A stretch of DNA of 35,250 bases from Fimbriimonas sp. (GTDB lineage Bacteria > Armatimonadota > Fimbriimonadia > Fimbriimonadales > Fimbriimonadaceae). The position numbers and the translations under genes were made by a program. The stretch lies in contig JAUJNV010000014.1 of the NCBI GenBank assembly GCA_030447945.1, positions 1,546 to 36,795 on the forward strand, given 5' to 3'. The notes below the pieces were generated by a model. The model saw nothing but the letters and a program-made list of their open reading frames with translations, searched no databases and was not told the DNA's origin. Below, one piece after another: positions 8,630-17,624 of the stretch; the stretch's first letter is position 1; every line of letters starts with the position of its first letter.

Positions 8630-9175
8630 ATGAAGCCGATCGTGGTGCCCGAGCATGTTGTGGAGAAGGGCCTGTACGTTCGGTCCTTGACGAAGGTGAC
8701 CGCGTTCGTCGCGCCGGTCGTCGCCGCGATCTTCGGCGTGGTCTGCATGGTGACGGTCGGGCTCAGTCCACAGAAGCCGCCAGCCGGACTCCCGATGCCG
8801 CCGAGCGTCGTGCCGATCCTGTTGGGGCTGATCTCCGCCCTTGGCGCCTTCATCCTCTGCACCGTGGTCCTCCGCCTCGACATCGCCTCGAAGCGCCCCG
8901 CCCTGACCGTGGGGGTCCTCGCCCCTGACCAGCGCCTCAGCATCGAGGAAAACGAGATCGTGCGCACAAGCCCGGTCGGCGGCATCGAGCGCCTCCCCCT
9001 CACAGAGGAGACCCTGGGGGCCGTCGCGCGGGACGTCCTGTTCCTCTGGTCGTCGGCGGGCCACGGCGTTCGCCTCGCCCTCCCCCTCTCCGCCTTCGCC
9101 AGCCCCGCCGACCGCGCCACCGCCCTCCGGCACCTGTATGAGCGGAAGGTGCTTCGATGGGGATGGAGGCCGTAG
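8630..9175 (+). CDS. Membrane protein, YcxB-like paralogue of its upstream neighbour
   Basis: The 181-residue protein starts with ATG at 8630, with AGAGGAGTTAG about 6 bases upstream inside the end of the previous gene. Two transmembrane helices are clear (FVAPVVAAIFGVVCMVTVGL and PILLGLISALGAFILCTVVL). A soluble C-terminal domain follows, with VLFLWSSAGHGVRLALPLSA and ADRATALRHLYERKV, matching the end of the preceding protein in layout. The 3-base spacing implies one operon and probably a hetero-complex. The frame is intact. It ends next to heptamer hairpin E3. No known catalytic motif is present. Confidence 0.7.
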   Translation: MKPIVVPEHVVEKGLYVRSLTKVTAFVAPVVAAIFGVVCMVTVGLSPQKPPAGLPMPPSVVPILLGLISALGAFILCTVVLRLDIASKRPALTVGVLAPDQRLSIEENEIVRTSPVGGIERLPLTEETLGAVARDVLFLWSSAGHGVRLALPLSAFASPADRATALRHLYERKVLRWGWRP

Positions 9176-9180
9176 GCAGC

Positions 9181-9275
9181 GGGGTGCAGGGTGTGGGGTG
9201 CGGGGTGCGGATGGAAGAACCTGATTCTCACCTCCCTCTCCCCTACACCCCGCACCCTGCACCCCACACCCCCTG
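9181..9275. repeat. Heptamer-unit hairpin E3 (TGNGGGG-type units)
   Basis: Heptamers GGGGTGC, AGGGTGT, GGGGTGC, GGGGTGC occupy 9181-9208 in exact register. After a 32-base loop the C-rich units CCCTACA, CCCCGCA, CCCTGCA, CCCCACA, CCCCCTG run from 9241 to 9275. The arms pair with a few mismatches. The element sits between two convergent genes (membrane protein ending 9175, surE ending 9287) and fills the whole gap, so it may serve as a two-way terminator. Confidence 0.9.
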
Positions 9276-9286
9276 CCCGCATTCCC

Positions 9287-10054
9287 TCACCCCCGAAGGT
9301 GACTTTCAATCGCCTCCGTCTGCGCGTAATCCGTCCAGTCGAGGCTCACGGGGGTGATGCTGACGAAGCCTTCGCTTACGGCCTCCACGTCGGTGCCCGG
9401 CTGGTCCGGCTTCATTACCACGACGCCGCCCTGCCAGTAGTAGGGGCGGCCCCAGGGGTCCGTGCGGAGCTCGACGCGGTCCTTGTAGACGCGCTGGCCC
9501 ATCGCCACCACGCGCTCGCCCCGCAGCTCGGCGTAGTCTCCGACCGAGGGCACGTTCACATTGAGGAACGTCAGAGGCTTCTGGGGGATGGACACGAGGA
9601 GGTCCCAGCGCTCCGCGAGCCATCGGACACCCGTCTCGTAGTGGATCGGCGCGCCCGTGACGAACTGCGCCATGCTCAGCGCGATGGAGGGGATGCCGTT
9701 GATCGCCCCCTCCATCGCCCCCGCGACGGTGCCGGAGTAGGTCACGTCGAACCCCAAGTTGGGGCCGTTGTTGATGCCGCTCAGGATGAGGTCGCACCCG
9801 TCGGGCCATCCGAGGGTGAGGCCCACGTTCACGCAGTCCACCGGCACGCCCGTCACCTCGTAAGCCTCGATCACCCCTTCGAACTCCACGGGCCACACCC
9901 GCAGGGGGTCGCGCATCGTCATCGAGTGCCCGCACGCCGACCGCTCCCGGTCCGGCGCGACGACCTTCACCTCGCCATGCTCGCGGGCTACGCTCACCAG
10001 GGCCTTTAGGCCGGGCGCACGAATGCCGTCGTCGTTGGTGATCAGGATTCGCAC
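9287..10054 (-). CDS. surE: 5'/3'-nucleotidase SurE
   Basis: SurE removes phosphate from nucleoside monophosphates, uses a divalent metal and is tied to stress and stationary-phase survival. The protein begins with the family hallmark RILITNDDGIRAPG, whose aspartates bind metal, and carries DRERSACGHSMT and SGINNGPNLGFDVTYSGTV with the metal-binding asparagine. I chose the GTG at 10054 because it places the conserved ILITNDDG at the very N-terminus, as in other SurE proteins (255 residues, usual length about 250). An in-frame upstream ATG at 10093 would add 13 residues without similarity. The frame is intact. The divergent cyclase-ATPase gene starts 58 bases away. Confidence 0.95.
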   Translation of the reverse strand: MRILITNDDGIRAPGLKALVSVAREHGEVKVVAPDRERSACGHSMTMRDPLRVWPVEFEGVIEAYEVTGVPVDCVNVGLTLGWPDGCDLILSGINNGPNLGFDVTYSGTVAGAMEGAINGIPSIALSMAQFVTGAPIHYETGVRWLAERWDLLVSIPQKPLTFLNVNVPSVGDYAELRGERVVAMGQRVYKDRVELRTDPWGRPYYWQGGVVVMKPDQPGTDVEAVSEGFVSITPVSLDWTDYAQTEAIESHLRG

Positions 10055-10112
10055 GACCCAGTTTGGCGCGAGATGGCGTGGCCATGGTGCCACACTGAGT
10101 CAGGAGTTATCC

Positions 10113-11582
10113 ATGAACGCCGACCGCGCGACTCTCACCTTCCTTTTCACCGACATCGAAGGCAGCACCCGGCTATGGGATAGCCAGCCCGGCGCGATGG
10201 CCCCCGCCCTCGCGCGCCACGACGCGCTGCTGCGACAGAGCATCGAGGCCCAGGGGGGGCGGGTGTTCAAGACCGTGGGCGACGCGTTCTGCGCCGCCTT
10301 TGAGGCGGCGAGCGGGGCGACGAAGGCGGCGCTGGAGGCGCAGCTCGCGCTCGGGCGCGAAGACTGGGGCACGCTGGGAGGGCTCCGTGTCCGCATGGCC
10401 CTGCACACCGGGGAGGCGGAGCTACGCGAGGGCGACTACTTCGGCCCCCCCCTCAACCGGGTCGCGCGGCTCCTCGCCACGGCGCACGGCGGACAGACCG
10501 TGATGTCGCAGACGACCTACGACCTCGTCCGGGACCAGCCCCCTGCGGGCGCGAATCTGCAGGATCTGGGCGAGCACCGCCTGAAGGATCTCGAGCGTCC
10601 GGAACGGGTCTACGGCCTGCTCCACCCCGATCTCCTCGGCGACTTCCCGCCGCTGCGCTCGCTCAGCGGCCTCCCGAACAACCTTCCCCAGCAGGTGACG
10701 AGCTTCGTCGGCCGCGAGCGGGAGACGCCGGAGGTCGAGCGCCTGCTCCGGGCCTCGCGCCTCCTCACCCTCACCGGCGCGGGCGGCACGGGCAAGACGC
10801 GGCTCTCGCTCCAGGTCGCCGCAAACATCCTGGAGGAGCACCCCGACGGCGCGTGGTTCGTCGAGTTCGCCCCTGTCTCCGATCCGGATCTGGTGCCCCA
10901 GACCGTGGCGGCCGCGCTCGGCGTGCGGGAGGAGCCGGGCAAGCCGATCACCGACACGCTTCATGGGTACCTGAAGGACAAGCGCCTCCTGCTCGTCTTC
11001 GACAACTGCGAGCACCTGCTCGACGCGGTGGCCCGCCTCGCCAACGCGGTTCTGCGGGGCTGCCCCGACGTCCGCATCCTCGCCACGAGCCGCGAGGCGA
11101 TGGGGATCGGCGGCGAGCAAGCGTACCGCGTGCCCTCCTTGGCCTCTCCCGACCCTAAAGGAAGCTACACCCCCGAATCCCTCGGCCAGTTCGACGCGGT
11201 GCGCCTCTTCATCGACCGCGCGCTCCTCGCCCAGTCCTCCTTCGCCGTCACCAACGAAAACGCTCCCGCGGTGGCCCAGCTCTGCCACCGCCTCGACGGC
11301 ATCCCCCTCGCCATCGAGCTCGCGGCGGCCCGCGTGCGCGCGATGCCCGTCGAAAAGATCGCCGAGCGGCTCGACGACCGCTTCCGCCTCCTGACCGGCG
11401 GCTCCCGCACGGCCCTTCCCCGCCAGCAGACCCTGCGCGCGATGATCGACTGGAGCTACGACCTCCTGAGCGAAAAGGAAAAGACCCTCCTCCGCCGGCT
11501 CTCCGTTTTCGCGGGAGGTTGGACGCTCGAGGCCGCGGAGGCCGTCTGCGCCGACCCCGAGGAACAAAGGACCGCGGGCTGA
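10113..11582 (+). CDS. Class III adenylate/guanylate cyclase domain fused to NB-ARC-type ATPase ('head' gene)
   Basis: The 489-residue protein starts with ATG at 10113 (AGGAG box at 10102-10106). Residues 7-165 form a class III nucleotide cyclase domain: FTDIEGSTRLW with metal-binding D14, FKTVGDAFCAAF with D57, and GPPLNRVARLLATAHGGQ. Residues 195-480 form a signal-transduction ATPase: Walker A GAGGTGKTR at 222-230, Walker B RLLLVFDN at 291-298, ILATSRE, GIPLAIELAAARV and IDWSYDLLSEKE. In related full-length proteins the ATPase is followed without a break by a winged helix and TPRs. Here it stops at AEAVCADPEEQRTAG, and the expected continuation resumes in the separate gene at 11771. The intervening 188 bases hold palindromic elements. 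Whether the protein makes cAMP or cGMP is not known. Confidence 0.9.
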   Translation: MNADRATLTFLFTDIEGSTRLWDSQPGAMAPALARHDALLRQSIEAQGGRVFKTVGDAFCAAFEAASGATKAALEAQLALGREDWGTLGGLRVRMALHTGEAELREGDYFGPPLNRVARLLATAHGGQTVMSQTTYDLVRDQPPAGANLQDLGEHRLKDLERPERVYGLLHPDLLGDFPPLRSLSGLPNNLPQQVTSFVGRERETPEVERLLRASRLLTLTGAGGTGKTRLSLQVAANILEEHPDGAWFVEFAPVSDPDLVPQTVAAALGVREEPGKPITDTLHGYLKDKRLLLVFDNCEHLLDAVARLANAVLRGCPDVRILATSREAMGIGGEQAYRVPSLASPDPKGSYTPESLGQFDAVRLFIDRALLAQSSFAVTNENAPAVAQLCHRLDGIPLAIELAAARVRAMPVEKIAERLDDRFRLLTGGSRTALPRQQTLRAMIDWSYDLLSEKEKTLLRRLSVFAGGWTLEAAEAVCADPEEQRTAG

Positions 11583-11770
11583 ATCCTACCGCCCACCCGT
11601 TTACTCCCTACGCTCCATAGGCGCGGTTAACCACACCAAGAGGTACCCCCACTTCCAGCCACCGGGACCACCCGTTTTAAAGTGGGGGACGAGACGAGCG
11701 AAAAACTGGTTGGCAGTAGGCTTCAGCCCGCGCTCCCTGCCCCGGGTACAACCCGGTGCAGGTGTACTTA
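11583..11770. repeat. Palindromic interruption between head gene and first TPR tail gene (REP-like family C)
   Basis: Within this gap CCCCCACTT (11646-11654) pairs with AAGTGGGGG (11680-11688). GGCTTCAGCC (11719-11728) is a small palindrome leading into GCGCTCC. A hairpin at 11736-11762 has stem CCTGC-CCGGGT, loop ACA and ACCCGG-GCAGG. The order AGCCCGCGCTCC then GGGTACAACCC is repeated before the tail gene at 14635. This looks like inserted repetitive DNA at the exact domain boundary of the protein. Confidence 0.75.
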
Positions 11771-13102
11771 GTGGAAAAGACAACGACGTCACAAGCGTCC
11801 ATTGAGTCATGGGAGGTCCTCGATCTCCTGAGCCACCTGGTCGAGAAGTCGTTGGTCGTGTACGACGAAGACGGCAGCGGCGCCGGCCGCTACCGCTTCC
11901 TCGAGACAGTGCGCCAGTACGTCGGCGACAAAATAGACGCCGCGGAGGCGGAGTCGCTCCGGGCACGGCACCGCGAGTGGTTCACCCAACTGGCTGAGCA
12001 GGCGTCTCCAGGGCTCACGGGGCCCGACTGCGCACGCTGGCTAAAGCAGCTTGAAGACGAGCACGAAAATTTTCGCTCTGCACTCGATCTTAAAGCGGCC
12101 GATGCTCCCGCGGTGGAGCAGGCCCTGCGCTTGGCGGGAGGGCTGTGGCGCTTTTGGGAGGCCCGTGCGCACATAACGGAAGCTCGCGAGAGGCTGGACC
12201 GCCTCCTTAGGCTCTGCGAAGGCAACACGGTATTGACCACGGGGCACGCGCGGGCGCTCGTCAGCGCGGGGAGACTGGCTTACACCTACGGCGACTATCC
12301 AGCAGCGACCGGGCACTTTGAGCAGGCGAGGGCGGTGTCTCGCAACCTGAATGACGGCGCGGAGATGGGAGAGGCTCTGCTCGGCTTAGGCAACATCGCG
12401 CATTTCCGAGGTGAAGATGAATTGGCGCGCGACTTGCTGGACGATGGATTAGCCCTTTTTCGAGAGGCAGGGGCTCTCCAGGGCGTCGCCCGTGCGCTGA
12501 ACACCTTAGCGGTTGTGGCCCTTCGGCGAGAGGATTACTCCGCCGCTCACTCGCTCATGGATGAGAGCCTGGCCATACGGCGTCGACTCAATGACCCTAT
12601 TGGCACATCCGTCGCGCTGAGCACTCTCGGCATGGTGTTCCACGCACAGGGTCACTATTCCACGGCTGAGGACAATTTCGAGGAGGCGCTGGCGATCGCG
12701 CGTGAAGTTGGCGAGATGGACATGACTGCATCGTTACTCTTAAAGTTGGGGGAGGTGGCAGTCGCGCAGGGCGACATCGCCAGTGGCCGCGCCAGATACC
12801 GCGAGAGCCTCGTAATGCTCTCTGCAATGGGAAGCAATCGAACTACTATACGGTGCCTGGAGCACCTATCGAAGTTGTCGGCCGCCCAGAAGGAGTATGA
12901 GCGCGCGGCGCGGCTACTTGCAGCGGCAGAAAAGCAGCGTGTCGATGTCGGGTTGCAGGAGGGGACTCGGCAGGCACGAGAAATGACTGCCGCGCGCGGC
13001 GTGCTAGGCGAGAAAGCCTTTGCGGCGGCTTGGAGGAAAGGTCAAGCCATGACCCTGGACGAGGCGGTCAAATATGCTCTGGAGGAGGACCCGGCACCAT
13101 GA
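11771..13102 (+). CDS. Winged-helix/TPR tail protein 1
   Basis: This is the C-terminal half of the cyclase-ATPase-TPR family, now a separate gene. It begins VEKTTTSQASIESWEVLD; the segment LLSHLVEKSLVVYDEDGS and RYRFLETVRQYV is the winged-helix part that follows the ATPase in full-length relatives. After the LEDEHENFRSAL helix come TPR repeats (for example YGDYPAATGHFEQARAV, LLGLGNIAHFRGEDELAR, STLGMVFHAQGHYSTAED). The end FAAAWRKGQAMTLDEAVKYA is the normal C-terminus of the family. I chose the GTG at 11771 because the word GTGGAAAAG is shared with the GTG of tail gene 3; no strong ribosome-binding site is visible. TPRs should bind a partner protein. Without the ATPase domain it may act in trans with the head protein. 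Confidence 0.8.
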   Translation: MEKTTTSQASIESWEVLDLLSHLVEKSLVVYDEDGSGAGRYRFLETVRQYVGDKIDAAEAESLRARHREWFTQLAEQASPGLTGPDCARWLKQLEDEHENFRSALDLKAADAPAVEQALRLAGGLWRFWEARAHITEARERLDRLLRLCEGNTVLTTGHARALVSAGRLAYTYGDYPAATGHFEQARAVSRNLNDGAEMGEALLGLGNIAHFRGEDELARDLLDDGLALFREAGALQGVARALNTLAVVALRREDYSAAHSLMDESLAIRRRLNDPIGTSVALSTLGMVFHAQGHYSTAEDNFEEALAIAREVGEMDMTASLLLKLGEVAVAQGDIASGRARYRESLVMLSAMGSNRTTIRCLEHLSKLSAAQKEYERAARLLAAAEKQRVDVGLQEGTRQAREMTAARGVLGEKAFAAAWRKGQAMTLDEAVKYALEEDPAP

Positions 13103-13211
13103 GTGGTTTGGAACTCTGCAAGCTGTCAACCTCCTCGTGCCTAGCGGAGACCCGCTGCTTCACCAGGCCATGGGCATGGGGCCCGCGCGAACGCCGGAGA
13201 GTGAGGTGAGG

Positions 13212-14432
13212 ATGAGATCGATGCCCAGCGCAGGCCCCGCAATGGCAGTCGAAGAGGGGGAGATCCTCGACCTCCTCACCCACCTCGTCGAGAAGTCGCT
13301 CGTCGTCTATGACGAAGCGACCGGGCGGTACGAGCTTCTGGAGACGGTTCGGCAGTACGCCAGAGACCGGCTGCTGGAAAGTGGGGAAGGCTACGCGCTC
13401 CGGTCGCGGTGCCGCGACGAGTTCCTCGCCCTCGCCGAACGGGCCGAGCCTCATCACTTCGGCCCCGATTGCGCCGAGTGGCTGGAACGGCTGGAAGTCG
13501 AACACGACAACTTGCGAGCCGCGTTGGCCTGGTCTCTAGATGAAGATGGCGACTACGGCACGGAGGCGAGCCTCCGCTTGGTCGCGGCCCTGTGGCGCTT
13601 CTGGAGGACGCGCGGCTACCTCAGCGAGGGGCGCGCCTACACGTCGACCGCCCTCGACCGAGCGCCCTGCCCCCCCGGCCAAACGACCGCTCGAGCCGAC
13701 GTCCTTCACGCAGCCGCCGAACTGGCCCGTAGCCAGGATGAAGTGAGCCTCGGCAACGCCTACGACACGGAGAGTCTGGCGTTGTCACGCGAGGCGGGCC
13801 ACGAGCGCGGCATGGCGCTCGCTTTGAACGGGCTGGCCATCGGTGCCGTGTCCCGGGGGGACAGCGGCTTGGCGCGCACCCTTTTCGAAGACAGCTTGTC
13901 GATCCACCGGAAACGGGACGACAAATGGGGAATTGCCCTTGCGCTCAACAACCTCGCCCACGTCGAGCGCTTGGAGGGGACGGAAGGTGTGCGTCCCTTG
14001 CTGGAAGAGAGCGCCGGGATCCTTCGCGAGCTTGGGGCCAAGGACACCATGGCCTTGGTGCTGGGCAACCTCGGCGAAGCATCGCTCAAGAGCGGCGACG
14101 TGGTGGCCGCCCGTACCTACTACTTGGAGTGCCTGACGCTCTGCCGCGAATTGCGCCAGAAGTGGGTCGCCGCTTACGCCGTCGAAGGACTCGCAGCTGC
14201 CAGCCCGCGGGCAGACAGATCCGCGACTCTGTACGGCGCAGCAACCGCTCTGCAAGGATCCATCGGAGTCGACTTGGGTTCTAACGCGCGGGCCGAGCGC
14301 GAAGCGAACCTGGCGGCCTTGCGTGTCGAACTGGGGGAGGCAGCTTTCGATGCCGCCTTCGACACAGGACATGCTCTCTCGTGGGAGCAAGCCCTTGACT
14401 ACTCGATAGAGGCGGACTCGCTCCCACGTTAG
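13212..14432 (+). CDS. Winged-helix/TPR tail protein 2
   Basis: A second tail gene, 406 residues from the ATG at 13212 (GAGGTGAGG just upstream). It starts in the same domain position as its neighbours: EEGEILDLLTHLVEKSLVV, YELLETVRQYARDRL, and the LEVEHDNLRAAL helix. TPR units follow (ALNGLAIGAVSRGDSGLAR, ALNNLAHVERLEGTEGV, VLGNLGEASLKSGDVVAA) and the C-terminal FDAAFDTGHALSWEQALDY. By eye it is clearly diverged from tail 1, so the duplication is not recent. The region 13099-13211 upstream has an ATGA at the tail-1 stop that opens a short frame ending before this gene. The frame is intact. Confidence 0.8.
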   Translation: MRSMPSAGPAMAVEEGEILDLLTHLVEKSLVVYDEATGRYELLETVRQYARDRLLESGEGYALRSRCRDEFLALAERAEPHHFGPDCAEWLERLEVEHDNLRAALAWSLDEDGDYGTEASLRLVAALWRFWRTRGYLSEGRAYTSTALDRAPCPPGQTTARADVLHAAAELARSQDEVSLGNAYDTESLALSREAGHERGMALALNGLAIGAVSRGDSGLARTLFEDSLSIHRKRDDKWGIALALNNLAHVERLEGTEGVRPLLEESAGILRELGAKDTMALVLGNLGEASLKSGDVVAARTYYLECLTLCRELRQKWVAAYAVEGLAAASPRADRSATLYGAATALQGSIGVDLGSNARAEREANLAALRVELGEAAFDAAFDTGHALSWEQALDYSIEADSLPR

Positions 14433-14634
14433 TGCGTCGTTGCGAGCCTTAAACGATCTAGAGAATCTGAGGCGGCAAGTAGCCGCGGACGTAGCGACCC
14501 CTGAGAGGCGTCATGTCTTCAGAATCTGTCTGTTGGCCGGGCTGAAGCCCGCCGGCCTGGTGCGGGCTGGAGCCCGCGCTCCGCTTTCTCGGGGTACAAC
14601 CCGTCTGACAAGGGATTGCATCAAGGGGCCCTCC
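14433..14634. repeat. Palindromes before tail gene 3 (REP-like family C, second copy)
   Basis: The interval contains GGCCGGGCTGAAGCCCGCCGGCC-type pairing around 14536-14558, the palindrome GCGGGCTGGAGCCCGC followed by GCTCC near 14562-14582, and CGGGGTACAACCCG near 14590-14603. The same order of blocks precedes tail gene 1. The reading frame of tail gene 3 happens to stay open through it, but the encoded residues (GLKPAGLVRAGARAP) are those of the repeat, so I treat it as non-coding. Confidence 0.75.
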
Positions 14635-15858
14635 GTGGAAAGGATAGCGACGTCACAAGCCTCCGTCGACTCCTGGGAAGTCTTGGACGTCCTTTCCCAC
14701 CTCGTCGAGAAGTCGCTCGTCATCTACGAGGAGTCGACCGGTCGCTACCGCCTGCCGGAGACGGTGCACCAGTACGCGAGCGAGCGACTCCAGCATGCGG
14801 GGGAACGAGACGCGCTGGAGAACCGGCACCGCGGGCACTTCGTGGACTTCGTCGAGCGAGCGGACCGAGGCATCGTCGGACCGCAGCAAAACGAGTGGGT
14901 AGATAAGCTCGAAGTGGAGCACGACAACCTCCGCGCCGCCCTCGAATGGAGCCTGGAGGACCCCGAAGGGGCAGAAACCGGTCTTCGGCTCGCGGCGCCG
15001 CTCTGGAGGTTCTGGAACACGCGCGGACACCTGTCCGAGGGGCGAAAGTGGTACGCCGCCACCCTCTCTCGCGGCGGAGCTCAGACTCCTACGCACACCC
15101 GGGCTTACGCTCTTCTCGGAGCCCACGAGCTCGTCACCGCCCAAGGGGACTTGGACGAAGCGGTGACCCTCCTGGAAGAGAGCGTGGCGATCTACCAGGC
15201 CCTGAACGATGCCACTCACCCGGGATGGGGCCACGCTCTGAGCGCGCTCGGATTCCTGGCGTATCGCCAGGGCGATCTCCCCAGGGCCCGCACCTTTTAT
15301 GAGACGGGCATGCAGGCAGCCCGGGCGGTAGGCCATCCGCACGGCATAGCGATGGCCCTCGTTCACTTGGGGGGGCTTGAGCAGGCAGAAGGAAATCGCG
15401 ATAGGGCGCGCGCTTTCTACTCGGAAGCGGCCGAATTGGAGCGGGTATCCGGCATCCCGTACGGGCTCGCGCTGTCCGTTTTGAGGTTAGGGGAGATGGT
15501 ATCTGAGGAAGGCCGCTACCAGGAAGCCCGAGCCTATCTCTGCGAGGGGTTGACGGTGTGCCAGGCGATGCGGCACCAGCCCCTTACCGCAACCGCGCTC
15601 GCCGCTCTCGCTCGCCTCGCCGCCGCCGAAGGCAACTACCGGCACGCGGCGTGCCTCCTGGGTGCCCGGGAGGCATTGCAGATCGCCTTGGGCGCCCCTA
15701 CCCAGACGCGCGCTGAAGCCGAGTCCGACTCGGGTATTGCCCTTCTGCGGAGATCTTTGGGCGACGAAGCGTTCGATTCCGCGTTCGCCGCAGGCAAGGA
15801 AATGCCCCTCGACCTCGTCGTCCAAGAAGCTTTGTCCGGGGACGGGGCCACGCGGTGA
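14635..15858 (+). CDS. Winged-helix/TPR tail protein 3
   Basis: The GTG at 14635 starts ERIATSQASVDSWEVLDV, matching the start of tail 1 almost word for word (shared DNA word GACGTCACAAGC). The winged-helix segment LSHLVEKSLVIYEESTGRYR and the LEVEHDNLRAALEWSL helix follow, then TPRs (ARAYALLGAHELVTAQGD, ALSALGFLAYRQGDLPR, ALVHLGGLEQAEGNRDRA, VLRLGEMVSEEGRYQEA) and the family C-terminus FDSAFAAGKEMPLDLVVQEA. An upstream in-frame start at 14440 is possible but would translate repeat DNA. The stop overlaps the start of tail gene 4 (GTGA), so the two are translationally coupled. 407 residues, frame intact. Confidence 0.8.
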   Translation: MERIATSQASVDSWEVLDVLSHLVEKSLVIYEESTGRYRLPETVHQYASERLQHAGERDALENRHRGHFVDFVERADRGIVGPQQNEWVDKLEVEHDNLRAALEWSLEDPEGAETGLRLAAPLWRFWNTRGHLSEGRKWYAATLSRGGAQTPTHTRAYALLGAHELVTAQGDLDEAVTLLEESVAIYQALNDATHPGWGHALSALGFLAYRQGDLPRARTFYETGMQAARAVGHPHGIAMALVHLGGLEQAEGNRDRARAFYSEAAELERVSGIPYGLALSVLRLGEMVSEEGRYQEARAYLCEGLTVCQAMRHQPLTATALAALARLAAAEGNYRHAACLLGAREALQIALGAPTQTRAEAESDSGIALLRRSLGDEAFDSAFAAGKEMPLDLVVQEALSGDGATR

Positions 15859-17595
15859 GCCACCCAGGGAGCCACCCGATCGAAGAATGGGAGGTGCTCG
15901 ACCTCCTCTCCTCGCTGGTCGCCAAATCGCTGGTGGTGTATGACGAGGCGGGGGGTCGTTATCGGCTGATCGAGACCCTTCGGGAGTACGTCGAAGGAAA
16001 GCTGCTGGACAGCGGGGACGCGGAGGCGGCGCACCGTCGGCACTTGGACCATTACCTGGCGCTGGCGGAAGAGGCGGAGCCGAAGCTGACCGAGGCGGAC
16101 CAAGCCGTATGGTTCCAGCGCCTCGATGCCGAATACGACAATCTCCGGGCGGCCTTTGGCAAGGCCGGCCTCGCTGCCGATGAGGAGGCCGGATATCGGC
16201 TTGCGGGCGCTCTGGGGTGGTTCTGGAGCGTGCGAGGCCACCTGAGCGAGGCGCGCGCCCTGCTCCACGAGGTGCTCATGACGGAACTCTCCGGGCGGCC
16301 TTCGTATCGCGGGCAACAGGCAAGCGGGCCTCGGCTGCGCTGATGAACGAATGCCGGATATCGGCGGCTGGGAGTGGCGCGCGCCGTGAACAATCTGGGC
16401 TGGCCTACGACGAGGGGGGACTGCTGTTCTGGCGCTGCGTGCGAGACGTCCGGCCACCTGAGTAGGCATCGCCGCGCAGCCTGGGGGCTCCACGAGGGTG
16501 CTCGTCGGACGCTGACGCTGCGGCAGGCAAACTCCGATTACGCTGCACAACATGGGCGGGTTCTTCACGAAAGGCGATTGCTCTTCGTATCGCAGGCAAC
16601 ATCGCCCTCAGCCCAAGCGGACTACTCGTCGGCGGCTGCGCTGAACGAATGCCTAGAAACCTACCGTGAAGTCGGCGACGAGCTAGGAGTAGCGCGCGCC
16701 GTGAACAATCTGGGCAACCTGGCCTATGACGGGGGACTACGCCACGAGGCGCGAAGAGCTGTTACGACGCGTGGTCGGAACCGGCGGAGGCCACGCGTAC
16801 GGCGCTGTTTCACGAACTGGAACATCAAGACGCGTCCGGAAGACCTACCCGGCGACGGCCCGCGGGGAATGTAGCGCGCCGGCCGCGATCTCGGCCTGGG
16901 GGACGTCGCCTACTGGTGGAGGTCGATGGTCGTTGCGCCACCTCGTCGGAAGCGCTGACGCTGCACCGGCAGGAGTGGCGATGGCCACGCTACGCGCGAC
17001 CCAACGAACATCGCGATGACGCGTCCGCTGCACAACATGGGCGAGCAGTTCTTCACGAAAGGCGATTACGCCTCTTCGGATGGTGATCGCGCTCCTTCCG
17101 CAGCCATCTTGGCGGAGGCCCTCACCACGGCGAAGTCGATCGGGTTCAAAGCCGTCATCGTCTACTCGGCTCACCGGCATTGCGAGGCCCTGCACGACAC
17201 GGAGGGCATCGCCGCCGTGCTTGATGCCACCCGCGCGTCTTTGAGAGCGAAGCCCTCCTGATACTCAAGGGAGCCCAGACATTAGATGAAATTCCGGGAT
17301 ACCTCCCGCCGCTCCTGCGCGCGAGTGCGCCTGGCCTCGCCTGTGCGGAGGAGCAATGGGATGATGGACGCGGTGCGCCTCTTCGAGGACAGCGGACGCC
17401 GTGCGGGCAGCCTTGGGCAGCGCCATCGAGCCGAGCGAGGCCGAAGCTCCCTCGGAGAGTCTTTGCGGCCGCCTCTGCGACGGCGCGCGGGGAAGCTAAG
17501 TCACGACCGGTTCGAGGAGCTCTGGGGAGAGGGTGGGGCTGGAAACCGGCGGAGGCTCTCGACCGAAGGGCGTCGCGAGGTCGCTGGGGAAGCTA
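15855..17595 (+). pseudogene. Winged-helix/TPR tail 4, decayed
   Basis: The first 162 codons are intact: HPIEEWEVLDLLSSLVAKSL, YRLIETLREYVEGKLL, AEYDNLRAAFGKAG and GALGWFWSVRGHLSEARALL. From about 16310 the frame breaks many times. TPR remnants are still legible (LETYREVGDELGVARAVNN at about 16650-16710, FTKGDYASSDGD and ILAEALTTAKSIGFKAVIV at about 17050-17160). Two pairs of near-identical DNA stretches (around 16340-16440 versus 16640-16740, and 16545-16590 versus 17030-17080) show internal TPR duplication. Scraps of the C-terminus run to about 17595. The GTG at 15855 overlaps the tail-3 stop. Indels are far denser here than in the flanking genes, so real decay is likely, although mis-assembly of repeats could also explain it. 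Confidence 0.65.
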
Positions 17596-17624
17596 AGTGT
17601 GGATGAAGGTCATACTGGCGCTCC

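Noticed and set aside
11601..11966. Minus-strand open frame with a protein-like end (PHFKTGGPGGWKWGYLL)
   Set aside because: It spans the palindromic gap and the antisense of tail gene 1; the protein-like part is repeat DNA and no start or ribosome-binding site fits.
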